DNA from: Metridium senile
Taxonomy: Eukaryota; Cnidaria; Anthozoa; Actiniaria; Metridiidae
Direction: 5' to 3'
Assembly (NCBI GenBank): GCA_949775045.1
Contig: OX459099.1
Location: 20,788,144 to 20,852,143 of the forward strand
Length of the DNA: 64,000 bases
This document shows, one piece after another, positions 10,652 through 55,727 of this stretch (position 1 is the first letter of the stretch; every line of letters starts with the position of its first letter). Made by a program: the position numbers and the translations under genes. The notes beneath the pieces were generated by a model. It had not been told where the DNA came from and did no database searches. It saw nothing but the letters and a program-made list of their open reading frames with translations.

Positions 10652-11926
10652 CGATGCCGTTGTTAGTACTGTTGCTGCTTCTGCCGCTAGCGCTGTAATC
10701 TTAAGTATTGTTGTGTTGATCTGATGATATTGCTGCAGCGCCTGTTGTTGTTGTTGTTACACCTGCAAGTTTTTCATTTATTTCTTATTTTTCCTTTTGT
10801 TCTTTCATTTTTCCACTTTGTTTTCACTTGTTTTATTTTGCGTTTTGCTATATATTATGTTTTGTGTCCCGTGTTTAATTTTCTATATATGGTAATGAAA
10901 TATGCAATGAATCTAAAATCTTGGTTTTAAAGAGTTTTACTGTAAACAATTGGATATCGAAATACCACATTCACCAAATAGCGCGTATATCGTCGTTTCT
11001 AGATCTGTTTCTCAATCAGAAAGCCAATCTTGTCTGTAATCAGATTATTAGCACTAAAATATTAGACTGCGGTCGAAAATCTTACAAATTACCGCTTGAT
11101 TTTGCGCCAAAATAACGCATTTAGACCGCATAACACGGTACGCCGTTAATATTTGCGCTATTTCGTGAGATGATCGCAGATTATTGTGATTTCTCGGATG
11201 TTATTATACGCGCAAAGCGATCATACTCGCTCGGTATTGGTGCGAATTTGGCTCCTACAGTCAGATTCATGGCGCGAGTGGCGATACAAGATTACAACTT
11301 GGCGAGATGGAAATATAACAATATGTTATATGGCTGAGTGCTAATTATTTCGAGACAGAAAGATATGATTTTATATTGTAATATCTTCTTGCATCAGTTG
11401 AATATGCTCATTGAAATTCAACGAACTAGGATAGAAGGGATTTATGATGTTATGAATTAATCGAAGAAAAAAGATAGGAAAAAATTGATCTTTGAAATTA
11501 TTGATAATTTTCCAGAAAGAATTTTACAAATAAAATCTTTGTTTTTGCTTATTTGAATTCAATGATCATGTGAAAGATTAATAATTGGCCAGATAATAAT
11601 CAAACAATATGTTTTTAAGATAAAATAGGACTAAAAGAGAGGTATAATTTTGAGTTTTTGATTGCTTTGTCAATCAATGTGATTGCTTATTGAAATTCAA
11701 TGATTAAATATTGGCGAGAAAATAGATGAAAAGTCATTAAAATTGTCAACCAAAAACACAAACAAACAAATAAAGTACGTTACTTCTCTCTAAATGCTCA
11801 AATTAATGAATAAAATACTACTATGAATACTAACATTACATGTAATTGTGAACATAGATTTCATAATTCTTATTCCATGTTCAATTCACTGTCGCTTATT
11901 ATACAGTTAAAAATTAAAATTTCAAT

Positions 11927-12300
11927 TACAGTTAAAACCCGCATATAAAAAAGAACCACTTTAGCCTGAAAAATCAGACTGGTTCTTATATGAAAGGTTT
12001 CAAGATTTATTTGGTTGAGTCTGAATATGACCAAATTTAAAATCAATGCCGGCAAGAAAAATGTTTTACAAATGTATTATCAGTTAGTTCTCAATGAGAA
12101 TACATTCATCATTCAGATGCTTCTACATAACAATTTATATAACATAAAAACCAATATATAAGGGAAATTGTTTTTGCTTTGTAAATAAGAACCAGTTAAG
12201 AACCACCTTAGCCTAATTTCTCACTCAATACCAATTATATAAGAACCACTTTAGCCTAACCTTGAAAAATAGTGGTTCTTATATGCGGGTTTTTACTGTA
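11927..12300. mobile_element. TA-target element, CAGTTAAAACCCGCATATA ends
   Basis: Bases 11929-12298 are flanked by TA. The ends CAGTTAAAACCCGCATATAA and, inverted, TTATATGCGGGTTTTTACTG are of pogo/Tc1 style. AAGAACCACYTTAGCCT occurs three times inside, partly as subterminal repeats. Confidence 0.75.
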
Positions 12301-12616
12301 CCGAAAGCAAATAATAAGAAAGAATCACGTGTCACTTGTTGTAGAGTTAATCTCTACTTTACGTGGACAATGTTGGTGATATCAGGAGTAAAACATATCA
12401 AAGTTATTATTTGGACTTTCTTAAAACTCAAGCAACGGTTTTGAATTATAAATTCTTCTTGTAAAATATTCATGGATTGTATTTTCATGAAAATAGTTAT
12501 AATGCTAAAAATTATAATCATGATTGATCGATACTACATTATCGATCACTGTCACTTTTATACGACACGCGAAAAAACTCGTTTCTAATCGGCAATTTAC
12601 ACTTGGTCACATAAAG

Positions 12617-12900
12617 GCCCGGGGGCCGACTCCCTTCAAAAATGGATAGGGGTGCTCGACGGACGGTTTTGAAAATGACCTTAAGGTATACGAATTTATA
12701 ACTCAGATACTGATTTCAGACCCTAAAAGGTACGACCACATTAAAAAAATGTTCAATATGTATATTCTTAAGTTCGAAAACTGACTCTAAAAGGTACGGT
12801 GCTAGTTCGAGACCCTAAAAGGTACGCGAGTGTCTTATTTTCGACCCTTAAAGGTCCGTCGAGCACCCCTATCCATTTTCTAAGGGAGTCCCCCCAGGGG
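12617..12900. repeat. CCCGGGGG / GGTACC-type repeat family, copy 3 (best preserved)
   Basis: Inverted ends are GGCCGACTCCCTTCAAAAAT..GGGGTGCTCGACGG and its mirror at 12855-12895. Between them are four CCCTAAAAGGTACG-type motifs. Immediately beyond (12900-13005) is a fragment of the GGGCCCGGGCAAAC family. Confidence 0.65.
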
Positions 12901-13148
12901 TTTCAACAATGTTCAAAGTCTTGAAATGGGGTGGCAAATGGCTTCAGCATTGCGACCATTCAACAAAATCGAACGGATGTTAAAGCAAACGGTTGAAGCC
13001 TTTACAAAAACAGACTGGCGGTATATATTATTAAATGTATTTCCCTAGCTTTGCCATATATAACCATTAGTAACAGTCAAGGACATATATGCATATTTCA
13101 AAAAGCCCCGTTCCAATTGATTCTGTTTGGATCAAGAACGACCAACTT

Positions 13149-13285
13149 TAAGGGCTGTTTATATGAAGGCGAGTTGTCCCTGCTAACCGGGATAACTCCA
13201 TTGTTTTGTGTCCCCAGGGGAATATAAAACAATAGAGTTATCCCGGCTAGCAGGGACAACTTGCCTTCATATAAACAGCCCCTTA
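13149..13285. mobile_element. MITE with AGGGGCTGTTTATATGAAGG ends
   Basis: A near-perfect hairpin has arms of ~55 bases (TATATGAAGGCRAGTTGTCC, GGGATAACTC) around GTCCCCAGGGG. It is flanked by TTA on both sides. Confidence 0.75.
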
Positions 13286-13526
13286 GTTTCGTAATTCATC
13301 CAGTCAAGATTTAATCAAGCTGACTGGCTACCCTTTTTGTAATTGCTTTAGATAGGTATAATACCTAAGAAGATTTACATTAGTATCATACTATATAAAT
13401 AATATATTTCGTGATGTGAATTTTATGGTAAATATAATCTAATTAATTTTATATTATGTGTAAGCCTTATAGACTATCATACACTATACATGCATGGTAT
13501 AGATGGAAGAAAGGTACAGTTATCAT

Positions 13527-13880
13527 GCATCATGCATCATCATCATCATCATCATCATCTGCATCATCATTATTATTATCATCCTCATCATCATCATCGT
13601 TATCATTATCATCCATCATCATCATTATCATGATCATTATCATCATCGTTAGTATTATCATTATCATCATCATCATCATCATCATCACCATTATCACCAT
13701 GCATCATCATCATCATCACCACCACATATTAAATCAACAATAATTCATTCATTCATCCATTCTTTCTTTCGTTTAATCATCTATCTATTCATCCATTCAT
13801 CCATCCATATATTCAGCATCCATTCATTCATCCATTCATTCAGTTCATCCATCCATTCATCTATCCATTCTTTCGTTCTC
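13527..13880. repeat. CAT array followed by ATTC/CATC tetranucleotides
   Basis: (CAT)n with TAT interruptions covers 13527-13738 and degraded ATTCATCC-type units cover 13739-13880. The Ser- or His-rich open frames here are artefacts. Confidence 0.92.
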
Positions 13881-14271
13881 CCAGTCTGTTTCTCTCCCAC
13901 TTAACCACTTGGCTTTTGTTCGCCGCTATTTCACATTAGTTTCCTAATTAAAAGCTCCTAACTGATGACAGTAATGAATTATACTATATATAATCAAGCC
14001 AATCGAGTCATTCTTTTTAATTCAACATATGGCAATAGCTCTTTTAGTTTTAGCGAAAATTGAAAAAGCACAAACGCTTAACTTTATTAAGATGTGGATG
14101 GATAAGTGCCAAAAAAAAAGTTCAATAGGCGACACGCATGCATTTTTTTTTTTTCAGTACTTCAAAACGAGCAAGCGTTGTAAACTTATAAAATATTAAC
14201 CGTACTGGCGTACAAATTTTTTTTAATATGTCTGAAGAAGATTGATTATATTTTATTACGACCACGCAACA

Positions 14272-14461
14272 TACAGTGGATCCCCGCCTTACGGCCACCC
14301 GCTTAATACGACCACCCCGTTATTGCGGCCAGTTTTTCAGTTCCCGACGAAATGCATGCCCATACATTTTCTATAAAATTTACCCGCTTAAAACGGCACC
14401 CCGTTAATACGGCCGCTTTGAGCTGTCCCTTCGGTGACCGGATTAACGGGGTTCCACTGTA
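14272..14461. mobile_element. pogo/Tigger-like MITE
   Basis: Bases 14274-14459 are flanked by TA. Ends CAGTGGATCCCCGC and, inverted, GGGGTTCCACTG match the CAGTNNAACCYCG terminus typical of pogo/Tigger elements (family knowledge). Internal CCCCGTTAATACGGCC-like motifs are repeated. Confidence 0.75.
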
Positions 14462-14879
14462 CAGGAGTATATATATTGCACTTAAATTATCACACTATAT
14501 GAGCATTCATAATTTATGAGTACAGACTCGCTTTGTATATTAAAATAGCCGGTATGCAATCTCAATCATTTAACAATTATTCGCCGAAGGCGAAGTGAAT
14601 ATCTGTGAATAATAACTGAGTCGACGGTGTCAAGGTTTTTGTGTCAACGGTGTCAAGGTTTTTATTTACCGATATTCACTGAGCCTGAGGTGGAAAATTG
14701 GTTTAGTATAAATACAAAAGTGATTAGTTCAAAAAGTAAAAATAACCAGCCTTTTTTTTGAAGAAAAATTGTTTATTTCTTATTTCTTAAAGCGCGCGAA
14801 ACGGTGTTGGCGATTATCGAGAAATAATAGATTTTCCTTAAAGTTTTCCCCGACAAAGACTACCACTACAAGTGCACTC

Positions 14880-15182
14880 ATTTATAACTATCACTCCCCA
14901 TCAGGACTCTTCTGTGAGGTTCACTCCACATGCACACACTACCACTATACACTCAGTATTTACAACCATCACTCCCCATCAGGACTCTTCTGTGAGATTC
15001 ACACCACACACGATACCACTATACACTCAGTATTTACAACCATCACTCCCCATCAGGACTCTTCTCTGAGGTTCACTCCACACACACTACCACTACACTC
15101 AGTATTTACAACCATCACTCTCCATCAGGACTCTTCTCTGAGGTTCACTCCATGCACACACACTACCACTACACTCATATAT
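14880..15182. repeat. 72- to 78-bp tandem repeat, about four copies
   Basis: Units contain CACTCCCCATCAGGACTCTT, GAGGTTCACTCCAC, ACACTACCACTA and ACTCAGTATTTACAACCAT. They start near 14892, 14970, 15044 and 15116. The length is not a multiple of three in every unit, so a coding role is unlikely. Confidence 0.9.
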
Positions 15183-15341
15183 GAAAAAAGCTAATTACGA
15201 TAGATTATACGGTTGGTCGTGAGGAAAGTTGAAGTGAAAATACAATACGACAAGAACTAGAAACTGAAAATAGATACTATGTTTGTAACAAGGAACTCCA
15301 AATGTTGGTAAATCGATATATCCTGTCCACGACAATAATCC

Positions 15342-15367
15342 CCTCCCCCCCCCCCCCCCAAAAAAAC
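15342..15367. repeat. Homopolymer C and A run
   Basis: A run of C followed directly by A; likely length-variable and error-prone in sequencing. Confidence 0.9.
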
Positions 15368-15624
15368 CGCAGTTCTGAATGCGAAAACAAAATCATCACT
15401 TCAGCTACAAAGTGAAAATATTGTAATGTTTATGGTCCAAACAATAGAGGTTTTTTCTCGAGGAAACTGAAATCCTTTGTCATTCAAAAAACTTTCTTTT
15501 GTACTTGCCAAAAATTTAACTGCCATGAAATCCCTCCGGCTTTAGTATGTAGTGTGGAGTGTTTGCATGAGAGAAAGAACGCCGAGAACAGCATTGTGCA
15601 TGCAGCATATTAAAAGATTATTGT

Positions 15625-15994
15625 TAAGGCCCTGGCAAACTGCTTCAACATTTGCTTCAACATTGGTTCGACTTTATTGAACGCTGTAGAATGGTTGTTG
15701 AACGATGTTGAAAGTAGGGGACAAACGGTTTCAACAAATTATGTTGAAATAAGATGGCAAACAGCTTATTGTTAGCACGCGCGCAAATTGTCGTTTGTAC
15801 ACTGATTTGAATCTTCGCAGCTAACTAAAGTAAGTAAGCTCATTCATGCCCTGAAGACGGACGCTACGGTCTGAAAGCTTGGTGACAATAAAATGAATTT
15901 ATCTACGTGGTAGTAACAAAGATTTTTAATGAGTTTCAACATTGGTATTCAACAAAATCGAACGGAATTAAGCAAATGTTTGCCCGGGCCTTTA
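15625..15994. mobile_element. GGGCCCGGGCAAAC-family MITE interrupted by an insertion
   Basis: The ends at 15627 and 15992 are flanked by TA. Between ~15768 and ~15932 there is foreign sequence including CTGAAGACGGACGCTACGG and GTGACAATAAAATGAATTTA. This resembles the 3' tail of a LINE or SINE (inference). Confidence 0.6.
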
Positions 15995-16325
15995 GCGGAT
16001 CATCCCAATATAGTGCATATTTAAAATATGTAGTACACTGAAGGTGCACTGAGTATATTTAAACAACTATTACCCAACAACAGGGCTCTTCAGAGTATTA
16101 ACAACATACATTCTACTGGAAACACAATTCACATTTTGATTTTTCAATGATGAGGAAAAGAAAACCGGAAAATGGTGAAACAGCCCTGTGGTATGTGAAA
16201 GAACAACACATCAAACAAACCCGACCGCAGCTCGAAACTGAACCACAGCGGTGTGGATCGGGAGGTCCAACCACTTGACCTCAATCCCATGTCACCTACT
16301 ATTAAAGTAGATTTCGTTTAACTTT

Positions 16326-16712
16326 GAGAAGTTCAGTGTCATGTGCGTGCCCACTCAAAAGCGAAGGGAGAGTGCCCTGGGAACGAGGTCGGTGCGTGCC
16401 TTGCCTTGCAGCGACCATAAAGGCTTCCATAACGGTTTCCACACTGATTTGCTTCAACTTCGATTTTGTTGAATGGCAATGTTTAAACGCTTTTAAACTC
16501 TTTCAACATCAATTCAACATCGATTCAACACGTTTCAACAATGTTGAAAGAGTTTAAAAGCGTTTAAACATTGCCATTCAACAAAATCGAACGGATGTTG
16601 AAGCAAATGTAAAAACCGCTTGTCCGGGCCTTTATGCTTCTAGTTTGACGTGCCTTTCCATGCCTTGACCGCGTTCGTGCGGTGAGCTTTTCATAGTCAT
16701 ACGAAATCTGCT
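16326..16712. mobile_element. Nested MITEs: GGGCCCGGGCAAAC-family element inside another MITE
   Basis: The host parts 16326-16418 and 16635-16712 correspond, in reverse, to the uninterrupted copy at 49331-49470. The insert 16420-16632 is an almost perfect foldback (GAATGGCAATGTTTAAACGC and its mirror) flanked by TA. Confidence 0.72.
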
Positions 16713-16990
16713 CTAAGTAGACGAACTCCATGACTCGACCATGAGGTTATTATAATACGACCTCGGACATATAGCGAAACGAAATACTACATTCTCGACT
16801 CTGTGTGAATAGGAATAAATGCATGATCCTACCATAAAAGGTCGGACTTTCAATTGAAAAACTGCGTCCAGATGGTATTCGAACCCTTGACCTTCCATGT
16901 TCAAATTTATAATTACGCCTTCCAAGCGTACCAGTTTATAAATATGAAATTTTGACTCCATGCATCCGGGCAAAGTTAAGGGAGTCAAAC
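16713..16990 (-). repeat. Possible tRNA-derived SINE (B box)
   Basis: On the minus strand near 16875 it reads AGGGTTCGAATACC, an RNA polymerase III B-box match, preceded by an anticodon-arm-like CTTGGAAGGCG. I could not fold a complete cloverleaf, so a SINE or decayed tRNA is more likely than a working tRNA gene. Confidence 0.35.
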
Positions 16991-17359
16991 CCCGGGATCT
17001 TTGGGATTATACGATCGTCTAAAATTCACACAGTCGACAGAGAGGTAATATTAATAATAATATGATAATAATTCATTTATTTCTATAGCGTATATACATG
17101 TTCAATGCTCAAGGCCCCATGGGAGGGGAGGGGGTACACCCCACCCCCCACCCCCGGGCTCAAGGCGCTTTACAACTACAGTGAAATAAATACTTATTGA
17201 TAAATGTACACATTTAAAATATTATTAATATAAATTTTAATATTTTTAATATATTAATAAACTTTTATGCGTAAAAACTTTTTCTTTATTTGCCATAAGC
17301 ATTCGGGGCTATTTAATTAAGCAATTTTAGTAATTTGCTGGAGAAAAACCCAAAACAAT

Positions 17360-17480
17360 TTCACTACCTTCAACGGGATTCGAACCCATGACTTTCGCAT
17401 TACAGTTTATATCAATGAATGACCTCGCTTTATCGACCAACACCCGATAATGCGACCGTATGATTATTGGACGAATTAAT
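17360..17480 (-). repeat. Possible tRNA-derived SINE or tRNA fragment (B box)
   Basis: On the minus strand near 17370 it reads GGGTTCGAATCCCG, a strong B-box/T-arm match. No convincing acceptor stem was found. Confidence 0.35.
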
Positions 17481-18008
17481 TCAACTTTCATCTATGCATT
17501 TAGTCATTTATTTGTTTAACGTATATGGCCTTGGTTTATCGACCACCCAGAGCAAACACAATATGATAACAAAATAAAAATAAATATACCTTTAAATATT
17601 CTATTAATATTCTTAAACCTTTTGCTATACATGCTATACGATTTGTCACTATTTATTTATTACTTATTAACTCATTTTACTTTGTGGGTAGATGATGTTT
17701 TATAAATTGCCTTTGACAATAATATTGCCACGCTTTTAGTAGTCTCAAACCTGCCAGCCCGTCGACAGCGAATCAGCTGATTTTTTTCAAAAGTGATTTC
17801 GAAAAAAATGATTCTCAATTTTAGTGTAAGTTTTCCGTCATTGTACGGATGTATCTCCTCCAGATGAATAGCCTAGAGCTATGAGATCAAAAACGAGCTT
17901 TTAAAACGATTTTAATGGCCATTTTACTTTAATATTCGACAAAAACGTCCAAATTGACTAAAAACTCGGGGGTGGGAGAGTGGGGGCGTAATTTGCCGTG
18001 TGTACATG

Positions 18009-18022
18009 TGACGTCATATTGG
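18009..18022 (+). promoter_or_regulatory. CRE and inverted CCAAT box upstream of PKC
   Basis: A perfect palindromic cAMP/ATF element TGACGTCA (18009-18016) is followed two bases later by ATTGG, a CCAAT box on the other strand (18018-18022). They lie ~50-60 bases before the PKC ATG, so they are either promoter or 5' UTR. No TATA box is seen. Function is inferred from motif and position only. Confidence 0.45.
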
Positions 18023-18040
18023 TTACCAGATCGTCCGAGC

Positions 18041-18071
18041 ATGGGCTCGTCGCTTTCACAGATGCTCCAAA

Positions 18072-18100
<29 letters not shown>
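18041..18100 (+). promoter_or_regulatory. Upstream ORF overlapping the PKC start
   Basis: ATGs at 18041 and 18062 share one frame, different from PKC, and read to TAA at 18098-18100, past the PKC ATG at 18072. If transcription starts upstream of 18041, this 19-codon overlapping uORF would lower PKC translation. The transcription start is unknown. Confidence 0.4.
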
Positions 18101-50944
<32,844 letters not shown>

Positions 50945-51004
50945 GGGGGTGGTGATAGTCGGTATTTTAGGTTATTTCTCAATTTAATCATAAACAAATT
51001 AGTA

Positions 51005-51560
51005 TCGTTCCCAGTTGCACACGGATGAAATTAGACGTTGTCTTACTGGGAACGACTCACATCGATCGTTTCTAGTTCCTCTCGATTGAAATAAGACGTT
51101 ATACTGGGAACGACTCACGTTATTCGTTTCTAGTTCCTCTCCAATGAATTAAGACGTCATACTGGGAACCACTCCAATTATTCGATTCCAGTTCCTGTCG
51201 AATGAATTAAAACGTCATACTTGGAACGACCCACATTATTCGATTCCAGTTTCTCTCTAACAAAGTTGATTTTTGTTAGACTCCAAAGTCGTTCCCAGTA
51301 ATGCTGTTAAAATTTGAACGTCGAGAGATTAGGTGCGACTCCCATAATTCGTTCCCAGTTATTCTCGGACAGAGTTGAGCGCGGGCAAAATGGGAATAAC
51401 TTTGTGTGGTTGGTTCGCTTCCAGTTCTCTTCTTATCAAATTGAACTTCGTGGACTGGGAGCGAATCACATGGCAGTAGATGGTGCAGGGTTTAGTCACG
51501 TGATTCGTTGTCACTCCTTTTCCACTGGAACACGCCTTAGTGGTCTGGGAACTACTCAAA
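51005..51560. repeat. 58-bp tandem repeat downstream of PKC
   Basis: Two exact-length 58-base units begin ACTGGGAACGACTCAC and contain ATTCGTTTCTAGTTCCTCTC and GAATTAAGACGTCAT. More diverged units continue to ~51560. It starts ~60 bases after the PKC stop, so it is probably in the 3' UTR or terminator region. Confidence 0.88.
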
Positions 51561-51921
51561 TTGTTTGATATTAATTAATTTAGCAGATATACTTATGGTC
51601 AGCGGTTATGCTTTCAAAATAGTAGTGTGGGTTGCCTGTGGTATTTCACTAAAAGAAGTTGTGCGGATTACCTGTGTTATCACAGACTGAATGTTTGGAG
51701 CCTAAAATAATATTTCGTATATATAAATATATTATACTTATGTGCAGGGTTGGTTACTCTAAGGATGGTATTGTGGGCTTCCTGTGTTATAGCAGACCAA
51801 GAGGTCTGGGGCTAGAATGAATAAGAAAAATAAGAAATATGAATAGCTTTTGTTCCAGTTATACGCCTTTCAACCTTGGCCTCGACTTGAGTTCATTGTT
51901 CATAACCATGTGCGTTTTACT

Positions 51922-52083
51922 TAGACTGCGAGCAGTCCCTACTTTTCCCTCCGGATTCAGAAAATTTTAACTTTTCCCCCTTTTCGCCCCCAATCCCCTC
52001 TCGTCCGTGTTTTATTTAAATGCTCATTTTTCTCTCGTTTTCCTCGGAATCTGGAGGGAAAAGAAGGGACTGTTCGCAGTCTA
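51922..52083. mobile_element. TA-target MITE (GACTGCGAGCAGTCCCT ends)
   Basis: Bases 51924-52081 are flanked by TA. Left GACTGCGAGCAGTCCCTAC and right AGGGACTGTTCGCAGTC are inverted, then TTTTCCCTCCRGATTC on both sides. The terminus recalls a family widespread in cnidarians (recollection). Confidence 0.82.
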
Positions 52084-52704
52084 CGTTTTACTGGAATAAC
52101 TGTTATACAATGTAGTTAGTTGTTTATGAACGTCAAAATTGATCTATTAGGAGAGTTTTGAAATTTTTTGGGACTTAATTATTCTATTACATAGAGATAA
52201 GATAATTCTATTTGTAAGTTCAGTTGTGTTCACTAATTTTCGGGATTTTTTGTTTCGGATTATCCAAGTTTCTCTTTCTTAAGCTTCGGTTTCTTCATTA
52301 CGCAGCCTTATTTACGATGGCATACCACGTATTTTGAGACTAAAGGCTGTCCAAAGAAGACATCGAAATTGATCACCCAGACTCTTTAGAATTCATCTCG
52401 GAAATGCACAATCGAGGGGGAATGGTTTTGAAACTTCTTGAACTATTACACAAGTTCTAAAGAACATACATATCACGGCATTACACGCTAGAGGGGAGTC
52501 TGGGTTTGAGGCCTGGCGAAAATACGCTGGTCTTCATTTCTAATACTTGAAGTAGCTAGCTCAAAAATCTATCAAATCTTTGCGTTGCGTACAAAATTTT
52601 GACCGCTTTCTATTTCCCTGCAAGTTATATTTTGCTTCTTTTATTCTTGAAGCCGCGTGGCTGCACAGCGCGCCTTAAATAGCGGTCTGTACATAGAGCT
52701 GTCT

Positions 52705-52960
52705 GTGAAGCGCATAGAGACGATGTGAGAAGTAAAGAGACGATGTGAGAAAGTATAGAGACAATGTGAAAGCGTATAGAGACGATATGACGGTGTGAGA
52801 ATGTATAGACGATGTAAGGACGTATAGAGACGATGTGAGAACGTATAGAGACGGTGTTAGAATGTATAGACGATGTGAGGACGCATAGAGACGATGTGAG
52901 AACGTATAGAAACGATGTTAGAAAGTATAGAGACGATGTGAGAACGTATATATAGAGATG
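52705..52960. repeat. ~20-bp minisatellite
   Basis: About a dozen units of GTATAGAGACGATGTGAGAA with point changes and 1- to 6-base indels. Confidence 0.92.
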
Positions 52961-53469
52961 ATGTGGTTTGAGCTTGTTCTTATGCTGCTAGTAAAACTAG
53001 GCTTGAGTAGCGATGCTTACATATAGTTTTTTTCATTTGCAATATAGGATTTGCTTAAGGTTAAGCACGCTTAATAGTTTCTCATAGAAATGTGTAAAAG
53101 TTCAACTTTAGAATTCATGTGCGAATATATATTAGAGGTGGTCATTGTTTTGCGCGCCTCGCTGAATATCGTAAAACTCAATATTAGTAGATATTAGAAT
53201 ATTGAAATAATGATAATAAAAATAGCAAGAGACATGTCTCACGAAGCAGCTTTTCATATGCCAATGCATTGCAAGCCTCACTTTGACTTAATAAAACAAA
53301 ATCAACAAAGCGAGGCCTGTGTGGCACTTGGATATGATCAGCTGCTACGTGAGAAAGGTTCATTAATAATTTTAATAGACCTCTTTACCTCCGTAAGCAA
53401 ATTGCCCAATTCAGAACACGTGGCATTCTCTTGAGAACTGTTCTTTTATGATGAACGTGTTATAACATT

Positions 53470-53629
53470 TAAGCCTGGTTCACACGAGCGTCATAATCAT
53501 AAGCAAGAAAACAAAAGATTTATTATCTGGGGAATTAGAAAACAAAGACCAAAGTGTTTCCTTTTCTAATTTCTTTTCATTTGCTTATGATTATGATTAC
53601 GATTATGACGCAGTGTGAACCAGACTTTA
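53470..53629. mobile_element. MITE, AAGCCTGGTTCACAC family
   Basis: Ends AAGCCTGGTTCACACGAGCG and, inverted, CGCAGTGTGAACCAGACTT. The arms continue CATAATCATAAGCAA. A related element is at 55728-55902. Confidence 0.78.
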
Positions 53630-54289
53630 CATGTGAAAGAATCAACTCCCAAGGGTAGCATCACGTGATCTGAAATGGGTAAACAAACAAGGACGGTAAA
53701 AGAGGTTAATTTTCTCGTCACAAGTATTCAAGGTGCAATGGTTTATGTATAGGATAATGGGTGGAGATTTCTCATTATATAAGCAGTTATAATTTATTCA
53801 TTTGTTGTCTTTGGTCAGCGGACATTGTACATATAATAGAAATGTAGTTATTCTATGTAGTCATGACGTAATCACGGATGTAAGCTCATTTTGAGTTAAG
53901 ATATTAAATTTGACACTCACTACTTGTGTGGAGTTATGAATTTTATCAGTATACAGCATTATTATTAGTAGTATAGGAAAGCGCACGATCTCCCAGATTT
54001 TTTATTTATAATATACTGAAAAACTAATTGGTGCTCTACAGAGTACAATTTACGATTTAATTGTACTCCTCTCGTCCAATCAGAATTGAGTAATTTTGTA
54101 CAGTATGTTATAATCATTATTATTATTATCGTTGTCATTATCAACAGCATCGACTGAACACAGGATCAATTTCCCGCCAAGGGCATAGGATATTTCCTCA
54201 TGTATCTGTATTTCACTAGCTAGTGACTTATACACCGAATGCATTTCAATTCATTATTCACTTCAATTCTGCGTTTCCATTTACGTGTT

Positions 54290-54586
54290 TACAGCATAAC
54301 GCGCCTTACCGTAGCCATGCACCCAATTAATGTTTTGTACAAGTTAGCTTAGCGTTCAAAAGTTTCTCTTTTCAAATTATTTGTTACACCTTTTCAAATT
54401 TAAACATCCTGGGAGGTTTTTCAGCCACTTATAAACTTCACTCTTGTCTTCGCTTTAAACATTTCAAAGTGTTTACCGTTTGACACTCGGTGTGTCTTTT
54501 ATATTAAGGTCAAATTCTCGCTTTCTAATTGGTTAACTTGTACAAAACTTTAATTAGGTGGCCACGGTAAGGTGCATCGAGCTGTA
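54290..54586. mobile_element. TA-target MITE (CAGC.CGATGCACCTTACC ends), uninterrupted
   Basis: Bases 54292-54584 are flanked by TA. Ends CAGCATAACGCGCCTTACCG and, inverted, CGGTAAGGTGCATCGAGCTG. TTTTGTACAAGTTA occurs near both ends. In reverse complement it matches the two halves of the interrupted copy in PKC intron 11. Confidence 0.88.
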
Positions 54587-55075
54587 ATATTACCTTAGAC
54601 ATTAATATCGCCCTGGTTGTCCGGCTGCTTTAAATATCCAGGGTGGTTGGTCCTTGTGGTGTAGTGGTAACACGTCGGAAATGGAAAATTAAATTCATAC
54701 AAATCAAGAAATTCACTGCAGTATTTAAAACTTCACTCGTTTTTATTACAATTTCTTATAACAATTTCTTAATGTACACACTTTGTTTTCTTGTTAATAT
54801 TCATATTTATAATTGCTCTAATATTATAGTAAACTCTCTAAGACGTTGAAGGAATTCAAAAAGTGCATTCCTGTACCGTACATTTACGGTTCGCCGATTT
54901 TACGTAAATTTACGCAAACGCACTTTAGCGTATTTAATTATTTAACCAATAGGAATTGTGGGAGCACATTAAATTCCAAATGCATTGTTTTAATGACGGT
55001 AAAATAACAGTATTTCAGAAGTCAGAATTAATATTCAATAGTGGTTATAATAACAGTGCATTTGCAATAGACATT

Positions 55076-55272
55076 TTCACGGTTCGCGCCAACAATAAAC
55101 GTCAGCCTCGATAGCATGTAATATATTCTTTACAATTTGACTACAGCTCGCGGTAATTTAAGAATTTAAGGAACGTACACATTATCAAACGATTGAAGCT
55201 AATTTAAACGCTTTAGAATATATTACACGCTATCGAGGCTGAGGTTGTTCGACGAGAACCGTGAAAAGGATC
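55076..55272. mobile_element. TCACGGTT-family MITE, complete copy
   Basis: Ends TTTTCACGGTTC and, inverted, GAACCGTGAAAA. The arms include CAGCCTCGATAGCRTGTAAT and ATATATT. It is the undivided relative of the interrupted copy at 8416-8910. Confidence 0.78.
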
Positions 55273-55727
55273 TCCCACAATTCCTATCGGTCTCAGGCCA
55301 TCCATTTCCAGATGGCCAACGTTCATTGAAATAGGTGTATCATTGGAGTACTTAAAGCATATGATAAGCTATTTACAAAGATATTCTCATAATTAATTAA
55401 CTAATAATTTAACACTAATATTCAAGCAATTTTTACTCAAAATATTTCCATAAAAAATATTTGGCTCGGCATTCTTTGTTTTTCATTCTTATTAGCGCCG
55501 ATTGCATTAATTTTGGATTTGAAATCCGTAGCATTATCTGCAAATTCATACTAAATCATTGCCACAATTGGACTTTTTAATACTAGACAGAAAAGAGCAA
55601 AACTCATTTGGGCTACCTGTGGTATTGACTTTAGCTCGTTCTAGCTTTCGCGCGACCAAAGCAGCCACATCTAGCCCACGCAACTTCCCCGCTCTTTTTC
55701 TTAGACGAGAGACTACAATGACTAATG

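Larger units (their letters stand above)
5663..18071. other. Intergenic region between the LRR gene and PKC
   Basis: No coding exon is recognised. The stretch 5663-6526 and parts of 6673-7878, 9000-9520, 10650-11928, 12300-12616, 13990-14270, 15180-15340, 15370-15626, 15995-16320 and 17470-17960 show nothing I can name beyond AT-rich DNA and short homopolymers. The rest is made of the repeats listed separately. Since the two genes are divergent, both promoters must lie near its ends. Confidence 0.6.

Noticed and set aside
14769..15194. 141-codon plus-strand open frame with repeated HQDSSLRF-like text
   Set aside because: Explained by the 72- to 78-bp tandem repeat with frame-breaking unit lengths.
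17125..17165. G/C-rich tract with CCCCACCCCC and GGGAGGGGAGGGGG
   Set aside because: Could look like a quadruplex or promoter, but no gene starts nearby; likely a decayed repeat end.
53210..53434. 74-codon open frame downstream of PKC
   Set aside because: No recognisable domain, no splice context and no sign of coding use; length is within chance.
54650..54680. tRNA-like A box (TGGTGTAGTGGTAACACG)
   Set aside because: No B box, T arm or acceptor stem follows; at most a decayed SINE head.
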